Source of the DNA: Gammaproteobacteria bacterium
Lineage (GTDB): Bacteria > Pseudomonadota > Gammaproteobacteria > Legionellales > Legionellaceae
Reading direction: 5' to 3'
Assembly: GCA_030147635.1 (NCBI GenBank)
Contig: JASBUZ010000058.1
Coordinates: 1-64,000 of the forward strand
Length of the DNA stretch: 64,000 nucleotides
The notes below the pieces were generated by a model, which saw only the letters and a list, made by a program, of their open reading frames with translations, did not search any database and was not told the origin of the DNA. This document shows positions 47,626 through 55,995 of this stretch, one piece after another (positions within the stretch are counted from its first letter, which is position 1; each line of letters opens with the position of its first letter). Made by a program: the position numbers and the translations under genes.

Positions 47626-48456
47626 TTAAATGGCTTGTGGAATCAGTTGTTTTTCTGTATCTTCTTCAGAAGCTTTCGGCTCAGGTGAAAACCATCGCCA
47701 TAAATGATAAACACCTCCGGAGAGGCTCATGCCCCCACCAATCGCATAGTTGGTGACTTCAGGAAGTATGGCAATACCCAAACTAGGTAGAGCTAATACA
47801 ATTAAGCCTAAGCAAAGTACGACCCCCATCACGGTACTCATCTCTCGACTCTTCAAAATCTGTAGGCAAAACTCAGTGTAGGAAAACGGATCAGCAAGCT
47901 CATCTGTGAGTGCTTTCTGAATGATTGCTTCAAACGCTTTTTGTGAATCTGTTTTTGCTGCACGCTCAAATGCCAAAAACGCTACACAAAACGCTTTGGG
48001 GTAAATGTTACTCGATGATTCAATCTCAACTTGGGTTTGTTTGAAGCGCTTACTTCGATACACACTCTCTGCATCTGTCAGCGTCAAACCATCACTGATG
48101 GTTCTATTGCGAACTACCTCAAAAGACTCTAGCTGAGCTTGCTGTGTTTGCAAGGTGGTCGCCGTGTGCAACCAAGGAACTTGTGCTTTAATTTGCTCGG
48201 CTTTCGCCTCTTGTAGTGCTGCACTTTTTTCAGCTTGTGTTATCGAATAACGATAGCTATTCTGAACCAATGCCAGCATACTCTGAGCCGCGAGCCGCCC
48301 AAAAGCATCAGCGCGTTTAGCTGGCAAATGAGAGACTGAAGCCTGATGTGCAACACACCCTGCAAACTGTGCTGCTTTCTCTGTAATCGATGAGCTTGGG
48401 GTTGAGTATATTTTATATGCGACCTCAGACAGAGGCACAACGAGACTGCGCTTCAT
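47626..48456 (-). CDS. Membrane protein with helical N-terminal domain, unknown
   Basis: A 276-residue protein. Residues 1-205 are helical and soluble; the C-terminal part has a hydrophobic segment (VMGVVLCLGLIVLALPSLGIAIL, about 209-231), the Gly-rich NYAIGGGMSLSGG (236-248) and an acidic tail. It has no signal peptide and no family that I know. Ribosome binding site AAAAGGAATTCGTT. First gene of the operon, with its own promoter just after the dotA terminator. The next gene starts 12 bases on. Confidence 0.7.
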   Translation of the reverse strand: MKRSLVVPLSEVAYKIYSTPSSSITEKAAQFAGCVAHQASVSHLPAKRADAFGRLAAQSMLALVQNSYRYSITQAEKSAALQEAKAEQIKAQVPWLHTATTLQTQQAQLESFEVVRNRTISDGLTLTDAESVYRSKRFKQTQVEIESSSNIYPKAFCVAFLAFERAAKTDSQKAFEAIIQKALTDELADPFSYTEFCLQILKSREMSTVMGVVLCLGLIVLALPSLGIAILPEVTNYAIGGGMSLSGGVYHLWRWFSPEPKASEEDTEKQLIPQAI

Positions 48457-48494
48457 AACGAATTCCTTTTCTGTTTGACTTGCTTTTTTGGGGG

Positions 48495-48523
48495 ATACTA
48501 AAGCGTCCCCATTCCATTGTCAG
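48495..48523 (-). promoter_or_regulatory. Promoter of the three-gene operon between dotA and dotB
   Basis: On the minus strand, CTGACA (48523-48518, five of six to the -35) is followed after 17 bases by TAGTAT (48500-48495, four of six to the -10). It is 39 bases before the first gene's start codon, and just after the dotA terminator, so the trio is transcribed separately. Confidence 0.5.
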
Positions 48524-48545
48524 AAACTATAAACCATCCGAAGAC

Positions 48546-48574
48546 AAAAAAAAACCCCTATTTCAATAGGGGTT
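48546..48574 (-). terminator. Rho-independent terminator of icmV-dotA
   Basis: A perfect 10-base stem (AACCCCTATT / AATAGGGGTT, 48553-48574) with a two-base loop is followed on the minus strand by a run of nine T residues (48554-48546). It begins 33 bases after the dotA stop. Confidence 0.88.
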
Positions 48575-48607
48575 CCAAGCAGCCATATCCTTAAGCAACT
48601 GGTGGTG

Positions 48608-51448
48608 TTAGCCACCGCCAGTGCCTTTAGGAGCGCCTTTAGAGTGTGAACCTGTGTCCTTACCTGTGTCAGGTTCAGCGTCTGTTGCGTTCTCACCAAG
48701 CATTCCTTTGACTTGTTTCTGCATTGCAGCTCCCGCATCCCCTGTAGACTTACCAGCCTCCCCTATCTTACCTTTAGACTCTTCACTCCACTGCATGGTT
48801 TCTTGACCAACACCTTCTGGCTGTCCACCAATCCAGCGGAGTACTTTATCCGGCAGCACTGCAATCAGCGTAAAAGCTTTTTGAATAATAGTCAGATACA
48901 TCATGGTATAAATCAAACATGCAAAAAAGAAACCAAAGAACTGTGCCCATGGTATCGGGCTGGTCGAACTAATCGTCCCCCACATCTCATCACCTTCTAA
49001 ATAGTCAAGTACATGTTGGAAGCCTGCATTCATAATCCAAATACCAACGTACGACAGTGCAATTCCTGCAATATAGCCTATCACCATCATACCGGGCCTC
49101 AGAAACACATTCAAAAGAATCATCAAGCCTTGCTCACTCTTACCAAGTGCGTCATGTCCCTCTGGATGAGCCACCCCAAGAGCTACAATCGGTGCTGCAA
49201 CCATTGCCTCAACCACCGAAATCATCCACGCAATGGCACCAAAAGTGAAAATCATGTATGGCAAAAATGGAATAAAGTAGGCCGTCAAAAAGCCAATAGC
49301 AAGCATAATGCCCACCCATGATAAAAAAAGTGGAGCAACCATCATATACAACGCAAATACACCTGGGTCAAATAGCCCGGCAATCGAAGCTGCTGCAGCA
49401 GCAAGCCAGACATTCATTGAGAAATCAATGTAGGTAATCCCCATCTTAGCCAGTGCAACAATAGGATTAACGCCTTCTTGTCCAAGGGTATCAACCCCCT
49501 CTTTAAAGATATAAGTAAAGCCTGTAAGCGGGTACACAACAAACATATTGTAAGCCGCCTGAATCCCCTTTTTAAGATAATCTATATACTTCGAAATCAT
49601 GTTATGCAGATAATGGTCTACGTACCAATTTACCGCCTTACTGACGAAACAATTCAAGCCCCACCAATGCGTATGCGGAAAACATTCCATCCCAAGCTTA
49701 GGCAACTCCCAATCCCATCCTGTCAAATCAATGCTCGCATCCAAGGTAATCGTTGGACCTTTTGTGCCCTCTTGCTCTGGTAAATCAATCAGTGCGCCAT
49801 TATAGCCATAACCATACACGGTTGATGCAGCGGCACCTGATTGGTTCGAAAGCGTTGTATCCGAATAGTTACTCACGGGACTAAGCGGGTTATCCAGCAC
49901 ATTATTTCCGTTAATTAAGCTCACCACTTCATCCAGCGGCGTTTCATCTTTATTGAAGTATTCGCACAAAATAGCCCTGGCTCCTGTACACCCATCACCA
50001 TCAAACATGCTCGTCATATCTGCGGTGCTAAACGTACTATTTTTACCAAAGCCACTGCCCGAATCCGTTGTTGTTGATGCTTCAGCCGAGCCATTCAAAC
50101 GGGCTAAATCAAAGAAGTAACTCCCAGCCATAATCCAGCCACGCTCCTCAGCTTCTGAAATAAATTTACGTTCATCACTCGCTGAGTCGCCGCTGTTTGC
50201 ATCAGACTTCAACTTCAATACTGAACTCATAATTGCATTGTAATCAGCAACCGCATCTTGCAACTCGGTACCATCGAGCAAAACCGGTGACGTACTTGAG
50301 GAATCAGCGCCCCAATTTGGACAGTCGTCACCAAAGCTGGTACAAACTTTACGATCAGACGTTAATGGAATACCAAACTGATCATCTGCAACTGCAGATG
50401 CATCATCACTTGAAGCACCGTTTCCATTCATTTGGGGGTCGTTATTCACCATCCTCTTTGAGGTGTTTGTGAGTGTCAGGTACACTTGCTCAATGGCTGC
50501 AGCACGAGACTTCTCAATGGTTTCAATATCGCTGCTAGAAATGGTCGAAATACTTTCAACTGATTCCATATCTTCGGGTGTTTCGCCATTCCAACCAATT
50601 GTCCCGCACATCCCATTGAGAGGTGCATACATTGAGTCACTATCAAAATTAGGCATGTCCACTGAAAATTTTTCTTGGTCTGTATGCCCAACTGTGTGCT
50701 GCTCATCATAGGCAGTAATTGGGTCAACCGTATTTAGAAAGTCGGGGACTGGCTCCTCACAAAAGTTCTTCATATCCCCTGACGGTGAGCCGGAACAAGG
50801 CCCTGCCCCTTTGTCTTTTTGACTCAAGAACTCATTACGGGTATTTTCCAGTTGTGTTTGTATGCCATACATGCAGACTTGCCCATAGAGCACTTTGGAT
50901 GCACCAAGTATAATTTCACTATTATCAGCGCCCATGGAAATATTGGGCGCCATATTAGCCTGTATAATCACACCCCCAGTATTCAAATAATCAAGGGCAG
51001 CCCCCCACACTTTATCGGCAATACCAACGCCTTGCAGCACAACCCACATTACGAAAATTTGCATCAAACAATAGCCCGATGCCTTAGGAATCAGCAGCGC
51101 AAGCCCAATAGTTGCTCGTACAGGCACCCAAATGGAAGACCATTTTTGACCAAGCATCTGCCCTTCGTGGGCTGTATTCATGGTTGAAACCAAGATGATA
51201 TACATAATCACAATGCCGCCAAGTGCAAGCACTGCTGCATTGAAAACACCAAACATTTTGCCCATGATTTGACTGCCCGTACCATGCAGTACACCATCAA
51301 CCACCCCAAAAATATTCCCTAAAAACGTAACGGATATATCACTCGAGGGCGGGGCAAAGCTCATGGAGCCTGTGTCATCTGCCAATGCAAGAATAGGGAA
51401 AAAAACAGAGAAAATAGTTACGAAAAAAACTCTCCACTGCTGGTTCAT
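48608..51448 (-). CDS. dotA: Dot/Icm inner-membrane protein DotA
   Basis: DotA is a large polytopic protein of the Dot/Icm system. The 946-residue protein has a signal peptide (1-24, ending ALADD), membrane helices at about 60-160, a large periplasmic region rich in Asp/Ser (200-600) with several cysteines, and a C-terminal cluster of about five helices (650-880). It ends in a Gly/Lys/Thr low-complexity tail. It is about 100 residues shorter than Legionella DotA. ATG 51448 overlaps the icmV stop (ATGA) and has AGGG upstream. Confidence 0.93.
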   Translation of the reverse strand: MNQQWRVFFVTIFSVFFPILALADDTGSMSFAPPSSDISVTFLGNIFGVVDGVLHGTGSQIMGKMFGVFNAAVLALGGIVIMYIILVSTMNTAHEGQMLGQKWSSIWVPVRATIGLALLIPKASGYCLMQIFVMWVVLQGVGIADKVWGAALDYLNTGGVIIQANMAPNISMGADNSEIILGASKVLYGQVCMYGIQTQLENTRNEFLSQKDKGAGPCSGSPSGDMKNFCEEPVPDFLNTVDPITAYDEQHTVGHTDQEKFSVDMPNFDSDSMYAPLNGMCGTIGWNGETPEDMESVESISTISSSDIETIEKSRAAAIEQVYLTLTNTSKRMVNNDPQMNGNGASSDDASAVADDQFGIPLTSDRKVCTSFGDDCPNWGADSSSTSPVLLDGTELQDAVADYNAIMSSVLKLKSDANSGDSASDERKFISEAEERGWIMAGSYFFDLARLNGSAEASTTTDSGSGFGKNSTFSTADMTSMFDGDGCTGARAILCEYFNKDETPLDEVVSLINGNNVLDNPLSPVSNYSDTTLSNQSGAAASTVYGYGYNGALIDLPEQEGTKGPTITLDASIDLTGWDWELPKLGMECFPHTHWWGLNCFVSKAVNWYVDHYLHNMISKYIDYLKKGIQAAYNMFVVYPLTGFTYIFKEGVDTLGQEGVNPIVALAKMGITYIDFSMNVWLAAAAASIAGLFDPGVFALYMMVAPLFLSWVGIMLAIGFLTAYFIPFLPYMIFTFGAIAWMISVVEAMVAAPIVALGVAHPEGHDALGKSEQGLMILLNVFLRPGMMVIGYIAGIALSYVGIWIMNAGFQHVLDYLEGDEMWGTISSTSPIPWAQFFGFFFACLIYTMMYLTIIQKAFTLIAVLPDKVLRWIGGQPEGVGQETMQWSEESKGKIGEAGKSTGDAGAAMQKQVKGMLGENATDAEPDTGKDTGSHSKGAPKGTGGG

Positions 51449-51927
51449 GATTTTTTCCCTCCAAGCAGTCCTTCGTTCAACCAAACTCGCCATGAACAAC
51501 CTAGTTTTTTGGTTTTAATTTGAAAATACCAAAAGTGGTATCGAAAGGTGAGGGCAAGCGCAATACAAGTGACAATCAGGCTTAATATAACACCCAAAAT
51601 ACTACCATCAACCATTTGATAGATACTGTAACCAAACAGCATAACTGCAAAAAAAAGCATCAAATAACTCACCCGTAAAAGCGCTTGCTCACGCTTTGCT
51701 AAATCTTCGTTGGTAAGATTCAAACGGGCAATAGCATCAGCAAAGGACTCTCCCTTCTTGGGCGGCTGAGGCACAAACATCCGCTTCGCCAGCGCAACCA
51801 AATATTGGGTAAAACCTCTAACACGCTCCACATCCAGCCAAAAGCGAAAACGAAAAACACTGGCAAGCAACGCTGCTATCCTTGAGCCGGATTGTTGACT
51901 AGCATTTGAATCAGATTTTTTGCTCAT
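51445..51927 (-). CDS. icmV: Dot/Icm protein IcmV
   Basis: A 160-residue inner-membrane protein of the Dot/Icm system. The N-terminal 90 residues are cytosolic (RFWLDVERVRGFTQYLVALAKRMFVPQPPKKGESFADAIARLNLT), followed by two membrane helices (about 88-135) and a short polar end. ATG 51927 has GAGG six bases before it and excludes a longer frame that would run into the promoter region. The stop overlaps dotA. Divergent from icmW, with 133 bases between. Confidence 0.9.
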   Translation of the reverse strand: MSKKSDSNASQQSGSRIAALLASVFRFRFWLDVERVRGFTQYLVALAKRMFVPQPPKKGESFADAIARLNLTNEDLAKREQALLRVSYLMLFFAVMLFGYSIYQMVDGSILGVILSLIVTCIALALTFRYHFWYFQIKTKKLGCSWRVWLNEGLLGGKKS

Positions 51928-51947
51928 GACTGCCCTCATTCGTAAAC

Positions 51948-51959
51948 TAAATATAGTTT
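51948..51959. repeat. 12-base inverted motif, icmV-side copy
   Basis: TAAATATAGTTT lies 20 bases upstream of the icmV start codon. Its exact reverse complement AAACTATATTTA lies at 52022-52033, 27 bases before icmW. Read towards each gene, both contain TATATT, one mismatch from the -10 consensus. See the icmW-side entry. Confidence 0.6.
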
Positions 51960-51995
51960 TTACAAACAGCCTTGTTAGGATAATAGATTGAATGC

Positions 51996-52024
51996 TTGAC
52001 ATGAATCAATCTATTCTTCATAAA
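51996..52024 (+). promoter_or_regulatory. Possible promoter of icmWX
   Basis: A perfect -35 TTGACA (51996-52001) is followed after 17 bases by CATAAA (52019-52024, four of six to the -10). It is 36 bases before the icmW start and overlaps the 12-base motif. The alternative -10 is TATATT (52026-52031) inside that motif, which would have no good -35. Confidence 0.4.
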
Positions 52025-52033
52025 CTATATTTA
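52022..52033. repeat. 12-base inverted motif, icmW-side copy
   Basis: AAACTATATTTA is the exact reverse complement of 51948-51959. The two copies face outward symmetrically in the only divergent Dot/Icm promoter region of the window, so they may be shared -10 elements or regulator sites that turn on both operons together. Confidence 0.6.
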
Positions 52034-52060
52034 TAGATTAACTTTTACATTGAGTAAAAC

Positions 52061-52516
52061 ATGCCTAACCTAAGTCATCAAGCCTCTGCAGAATATTGGG
52101 CTGCCTATAAAGATCCAATTATCTACCGAGTGATCACTTTTATGGAAAGTGTTGAGAACTGGACACTCGATGGTGAGGCAGACCTTGAGCAAGCAATCAC
52201 GACACTTGGAGAGGCACTAGATAACTTAGCATCTGTCGACTTAAATCAACTCAATGAACCCAAGCGCTTTGTTGAAATTGCAGCTAATGTTAAAACTGGG
52301 CGAGGGTTGCGCCTGTTACAAGCTCTCGATACCGTACACCCGGGAAGTGCCTCTAAAGTCTTGATGTATGCGGAAGAAAATAGTCTCGGCGGACAAGATC
52401 CAGCCGGTTTTTTTCTAAAACGTAACATTGTATTCGAACGACTGCGTTTGCTGTCACGTACTTTTTCTGAAAAAAGACTCAAATTAATTGCTCAAGCACT
52501 AGAGGGAGAAGAATAA
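52061..52516 (+). CDS. icmW: Dot/Icm adaptor IcmW
   Basis: IcmW is a small acidic cytosolic chaperone that works with IcmS to bring effectors to the coupling protein. The 151-residue protein has the IcmW start SAEYWAAYKDPIIYRVITFMESVENWTLDG and the conserved AANVKTGRGLRLLQALD with LGGQDPAGFFLKRNIVFERLRLL. The length matches Legionella. The stop overlaps the icmX start by one base (TAATG). No icmS is visible in the window. Confidence 0.95.
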   Translation: MPNLSHQASAEYWAAYKDPIIYRVITFMESVENWTLDGEADLEQAITTLGEALDNLASVDLNQLNEPKRFVEIAANVKTGRGLRLLQALDTVHPGSASKVLMYAEENSLGGQDPAGFFLKRNIVFERLRLLSRTFSEKRLKLIAQALEGEE

Positions 52517-53838
52517 TGAACCTAATTCGCTCCGTGGTATCCAGCCTACTACTTTTAACTTCCGTTACGCTTTACGCGGACACAACGACAGAAGAAGATG
52601 GCACAGAAACACTCACAGAGTACCTCAAAAATTTAGGGGCTTACCTTGGCTTTGATATCACACAAGAGCTCAAAGACCCTTTAGCGACATTAATTGATGC
52701 ATCAAATACAACGCTTGCTGAACAGTACTCTTTTGTCACCTTGTTGGGCGCTATTCCTGTCAATGCATACAGCGAAGCGCTTGCTTATTTTGTGCCATCA
52801 AACACTGAAAATTATTCACTCATCAATGACATGGCAAACTACACGCTCGAAAAGCAACCAGGATCTGGCTCCTACAGCAGCCCCTCAACCGGTCAAGATG
52901 GCGGTATTTCTGTGTCTGAACTCATTGATCAAGCATCGAATGATGCTTATCAGTCAGACCCCGTCACACAATCCATTTTAAATATTCTTTCAACACCTCA
53001 AACAACCTACTGTATGAATAACGATGGCACTGCCTGGGATGATAGTTCTGATGCTTGCAAGCAAAACGCTTTGTACAACTCAAAAATCATGACCAACGTC
53101 ATTGGCTCGATTCCAAGCACAGACACAGCATTCACTGCAGACTACAATAGTAATATTATTGCCCAATTAAACGGTAACACATTGCTGGCTCCTATGTTAT
53201 ACACAACCTCCTCCAGCAATGAAGAAAAAGGCGATGGACTCACTGCCCAAAATCAGGCTCAAGAAGCCGAAAGCTTTATTCGCTATGCAACCGGAGCTGT
53301 CACGCCAATATCCCTACCCGTCAGACAAGATTACAGCACACTCTATACACAAGCTGTGTATGATGGGGACGATGAGCAAAAACAATATGACAAAAGACTC
53401 GCTCAAGAAAAAATAGCAAAATACTTAACGAAACTACGCTCTTATTCTGCAGCAAACTCTGTGCCAACTGGAACGCTCTACTCTATGCTCTCTAAGCGTA
53501 TGCCCCAAGCACAAAGCAGCGATAACTCAAAGCAAATGAGTCAAGCACTCAGCGAATTTCAAATGGCAACCCGTCGCCTATATGACCCATCCAAAAAAGA
53601 CTCTGACAATCAAAAACAGTGGATTGATGAAATTAACGAGGCGTCTGACTCAACCGTACAAAAAGAAATTGCTGTCTTACTCTCCGAAATTAACTATCAG
53701 CTATATCTCTCAAGACAACAAGACGAAAGAGCACTGCTCACTATGTCATTACTTTTAGTGCAAAGTCTTGCTTATGCTCAACCATCATTCTCAAGTGATG
53801 CAACCATCACAACCCAAGCGACCTCATCTGACCAGTAA
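52516..53838 (+). CDS. icmX: Dot/Icm secreted/periplasmic protein IcmX
   Basis: IcmX is exported to the periplasm and outside the cell, and is needed for pore formation in Legionella. The 440-residue protein has a signal peptide (1-21, ending LYA), low-complexity Thr/Ser stretches, CMNNDGTAWDDSSDACKQNALYNSKIM with the conserved Cys pair, and the family end ALSEFQMATRRLYDPSKKDSDNQKQWIDEI. It is coupled to icmW and ends 15 bases inside the convergent heptosyltransferase gene. Confidence 0.92.
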   Translation: MNLIRSVVSSLLLLTSVTLYADTTTEEDGTETLTEYLKNLGAYLGFDITQELKDPLATLIDASNTTLAEQYSFVTLLGAIPVNAYSEALAYFVPSNTENYSLINDMANYTLEKQPGSGSYSSPSTGQDGGISVSELIDQASNDAYQSDPVTQSILNILSTPQTTYCMNNDGTAWDDSSDACKQNALYNSKIMTNVIGSIPSTDTAFTADYNSNIIAQLNGNTLLAPMLYTTSSSNEEKGDGLTAQNQAQEAESFIRYATGAVTPISLPVRQDYSTLYTQAVYDGDDEQKQYDKRLAQEKIAKYLTKLRSYSAANSVPTGTLYSMLSKRMPQAQSSDNSKQMSQALSEFQMATRRLYDPSKKDSDNQKQWIDEINEASDSTVQKEIAVLLSEINYQLYLSRQQDERALLTMSLLLVQSLAYAQPSFSSDATITTQATSSDQ

Positions 53839-54855
53839 CTTAGGCAGTAAATGATTCAAACGAGCCATGACCGTGTCTGTTGACACTAAGGTCATGGCCC
53901 ATGGCTCGTGTACTTGGGTGCCCCAAGGCACCGAATCAATCGATTGCTTCAAGCGCTTAAGCGCAAGTGGATAAGCATTAACTGCCAAGTCTCGAAACGA
54001 ATACGGCCCTGAAATTCCGACATGAGTCACAGCATGTAATGCAACAACTGGCGTTCCCATAGCAGATGCCATGTGTGCAGGCCCCGTGTCTGGGCACACA
54101 ACCAAAGTCGCTAAGTCAATCAATGCCAGCAACTGTTTAGGCGTGCTCTGACCAATTAAGTTGGTCACTGGTACTTCAGATGCAATAGCATCGCCAAGCG
54201 CCTTATCTTGAGGGCCAGGCCCTCCAATTAAAATCACTTGCATGTTAAAGTGAGACAAAACAAATCGAATGACTTCAACATAAGAAGCAGCAAACCAACT
54301 GCGCTCAGGTTTACTTGCAGCAGGATTAATCACCAACACAGGGAGCTCATCGGATTGAATATGTGAACGCGCCCAAGCATATGCCGACTCATTGACAGGC
54401 AAGTTCCAAACAGGCGGTTCATAAGGAATTCCTAGCCGCTCCCCAAACTTTAAAAAACCTTCTAAGGTATGATCGCGCCCAGGCTCAATGGCCTCGCCCA
54501 CAAACCAGCGATGCCCATCGTTCGCACGTGCCTTGTCATAGCCAATTTTCCTTTTTGCACGAATCAGTGGATACAAGCAGTTCGCACGAAAACTGGCTTG
54601 TGCTGCCAAGAGCACATCAAACTTTCGGTCTTTAAGTCTGCACTTAAAGTGCCAATAATCGGCCAAAGATTTGGGTTTCTCTAAAACAATAAACTCAATA
54701 TCTTGCATCTCATCAACGAGCGTATATGCAAACGGTGAGATAATCCACGTAATTTTAGCTTTCGGGTAGTGACGCTGAAGGGCTCGCACTAAAGGCACAA
54801 ACATCATCACATCGCCCAGTGCAGACAGGCGAACTAGGCAAATTGACTCAATCAT
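53824..54855 (-). CDS. Heptosyltransferase-like glycosyltransferase (GT9)
   Basis: A 343-residue protein of glycosyltransferase family 9, which adds heptose to the lipopolysaccharide inner core. It has the N-terminal ICLVRLSALGDVMMFVPLVRAL with the conserved Asp, NPAASKPERSWFAASYVEVI and the nucleotide-binding VVCPDTGPAHMASAMGTPVVALH. It may be WaaC or WaaF; the two cannot be told apart by eye. Its start overlaps the zinc-finger gene by eight bases. Confidence 0.9.
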   Translation of the reverse strand: MIESICLVRLSALGDVMMFVPLVRALQRHYPKAKITWIISPFAYTLVDEMQDIEFIVLEKPKSLADYWHFKCRLKDRKFDVLLAAQASFRANCLYPLIRAKRKIGYDKARANDGHRWFVGEAIEPGRDHTLEGFLKFGERLGIPYEPPVWNLPVNESAYAWARSHIQSDELPVLVINPAASKPERSWFAASYVEVIRFVLSHFNMQVILIGGPGPQDKALGDAIASEVPVTNLIGQSTPKQLLALIDLATLVVCPDTGPAHMASAMGTPVVALHAVTHVGISGPYSFRDLAVNAYPLALKRLKQSIDSVPWGTQVHEPWAMTLVSTDTVMARLNHLLPKLLVR

Positions 54856-55042
54856 CTTTTAAAATATAATGCGTCCCGCAATACGGACAGGTTTCTTCTC
54901 CTGTCTTATCAATTGGTAAATACACTTTTGGATGTGCATTCCAGAGTATCGATGCATCGGTCGGGCAGCTCAATGGTAAATCACGCCGAGCAATAGTTTG
55001 CTTTTTTTTAGAGCAAGCTTGTTTCAATTTTGCTTTTGTCAT
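54848..55042 (-). CDS. CHCC zinc-finger protein
   Basis: A 64-residue protein with a C-terminal zinc motif: C26, H37, then CPYC (52-55), with KVYLPIDKTGEETCPYCGTHYILKD. This is the zf-CHCC family, also part of mitochondrial complex I subunit NDUFS6. The N-terminus is Lys-rich. It lies between miaA (4-base overlap) and the heptosyltransferase (8-base overlap), so it is surely expressed with them. Confidence 0.85.
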   Translation of the reverse strand: MTKAKLKQACSKKKQTIARRDLPLSCPTDASILWNAHPKVYLPIDKTGEETCPYCGTHYILKDD

Positions 55043-55995
55043 AATGACTCCTTTTCTTCATAGGCTCGATTATCCAGTATCGAATGCAAGAGCTCAAGCA
55101 CCTCTGTAAAGCAACTTGAACTTTCAGGATCAAATCGATACGCCTCAGGCCAAGAGCGCAACCAAGTTAACTGACGTTTTGCAAGCTGCCGAGTTGCCGC
55201 AACCGCCTGCTCGCGGAAGGTTTTATAATCACATGCTCCCTGCAGATAGTTCAGTGCTTGCCGGTAACCAACACTACGCATAGAGGGCATATCAAGCGTC
55301 AGTTCAAAGCGCTTAAGTAAACCCTCTACCTCGTCTAAAAAACCAAGTGCAAGCATCTCGTCAAAACGTCTTACAATCCGCTCGTGCAACCAAGCTCTTC
55401 TTTCGGGAAATAAAATAATATTTACAAACTGATAAGGTGCTTTGGTCTCATCGGTAGTCTCTAATAGCTTAGACAGCGCTGTACCCGTCACATGATACAC
55501 TTCTAACGCACGTTGAATACGCTGAGCATCATTGGGATGCAGTCTCTTTGCAGTCACAGGGTCTACTGCTTTAAGTTTTTGATGCAACGCAGGCCAACCT
55601 TTCTCGTTGGCTTCATCAAGCAAAGTTTGTCTTAATGTAGCATCCGCTTCTGGTAACTTTGATAAGCCGTCTTGGAGTGCCCGAAAATACATCATACTTC
55701 CGCCAACTAACAACGGAATTTTGCCTCGAGCAAGAATCTCGTCGCATAAACGAGAGGCATCATCACAAAAGGCTGCGGCAGAATAAGCCTCGGTGGGCTC
55801 GCGAATATCAAGTAAATGATGTGGTGCATGCGACAAAAGGGCTTCGTTGGGCTTTGCGGTGCCAATGTTCATGCCAAGATACACCATTGCTGAATCAACG
55901 CTGATGATTTCGCATGGAAAATGCTCAATAAGCTTGCACGCCATATCCGTCTTACCAGAGGCGGTTGGCCCCATGAAACAAATCACTTCACGCAC
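55039..55995 (-). CDS. miaA: tRNA dimethylallyltransferase
   Basis: MiaA adds an isopentenyl group to A37 of UNN-decoding tRNAs. The 318-residue protein has Walker A GPTASGKT at the N-terminus, SVDSAMVYLGMNIGTAKP, HHLLDIREPTEAYSA, LLVGGSMMYFRAL and MRSVGYRQAL with the tRNA-binding Arg residues. The start lies within the end of mutL (8-base overlap), the common mutL-miaA order. Confidence 0.96.
   Translation of the reverse strand: MREVICFMGPTASGKTDMACKLIEHFPCEIISVDSAMVYLGMNIGTAKPNEALLSHAPHHLLDIREPTEAYSAAAFCDDASRLCDEILARGKIPLLVGGSMMYFRALQDGLSKLPEADATLRQTLLDEANEKGWPALHQKLKAVDPVTAKRLHPNDAQRIQRALEVYHVTGTALSKLLETTDETKAPYQFVNIILFPERRAWLHERIVRRFDEMLALGFLDEVEGLLKRFELTLDMPSMRSVGYRQALNYLQGACDYKTFREQAVAATRQLAKRQLTWLRSWPEAYRFDPESSSCFTEVLELLHSILDNRAYEEKESL

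Noticed and set aside
51445..52002. A longer icmV with 25 extra N-terminal residues
   Set aside because: The extension would cover the promoter region and one copy of the 12-base motif, and the shorter start has a ribosome binding site and fits the family.
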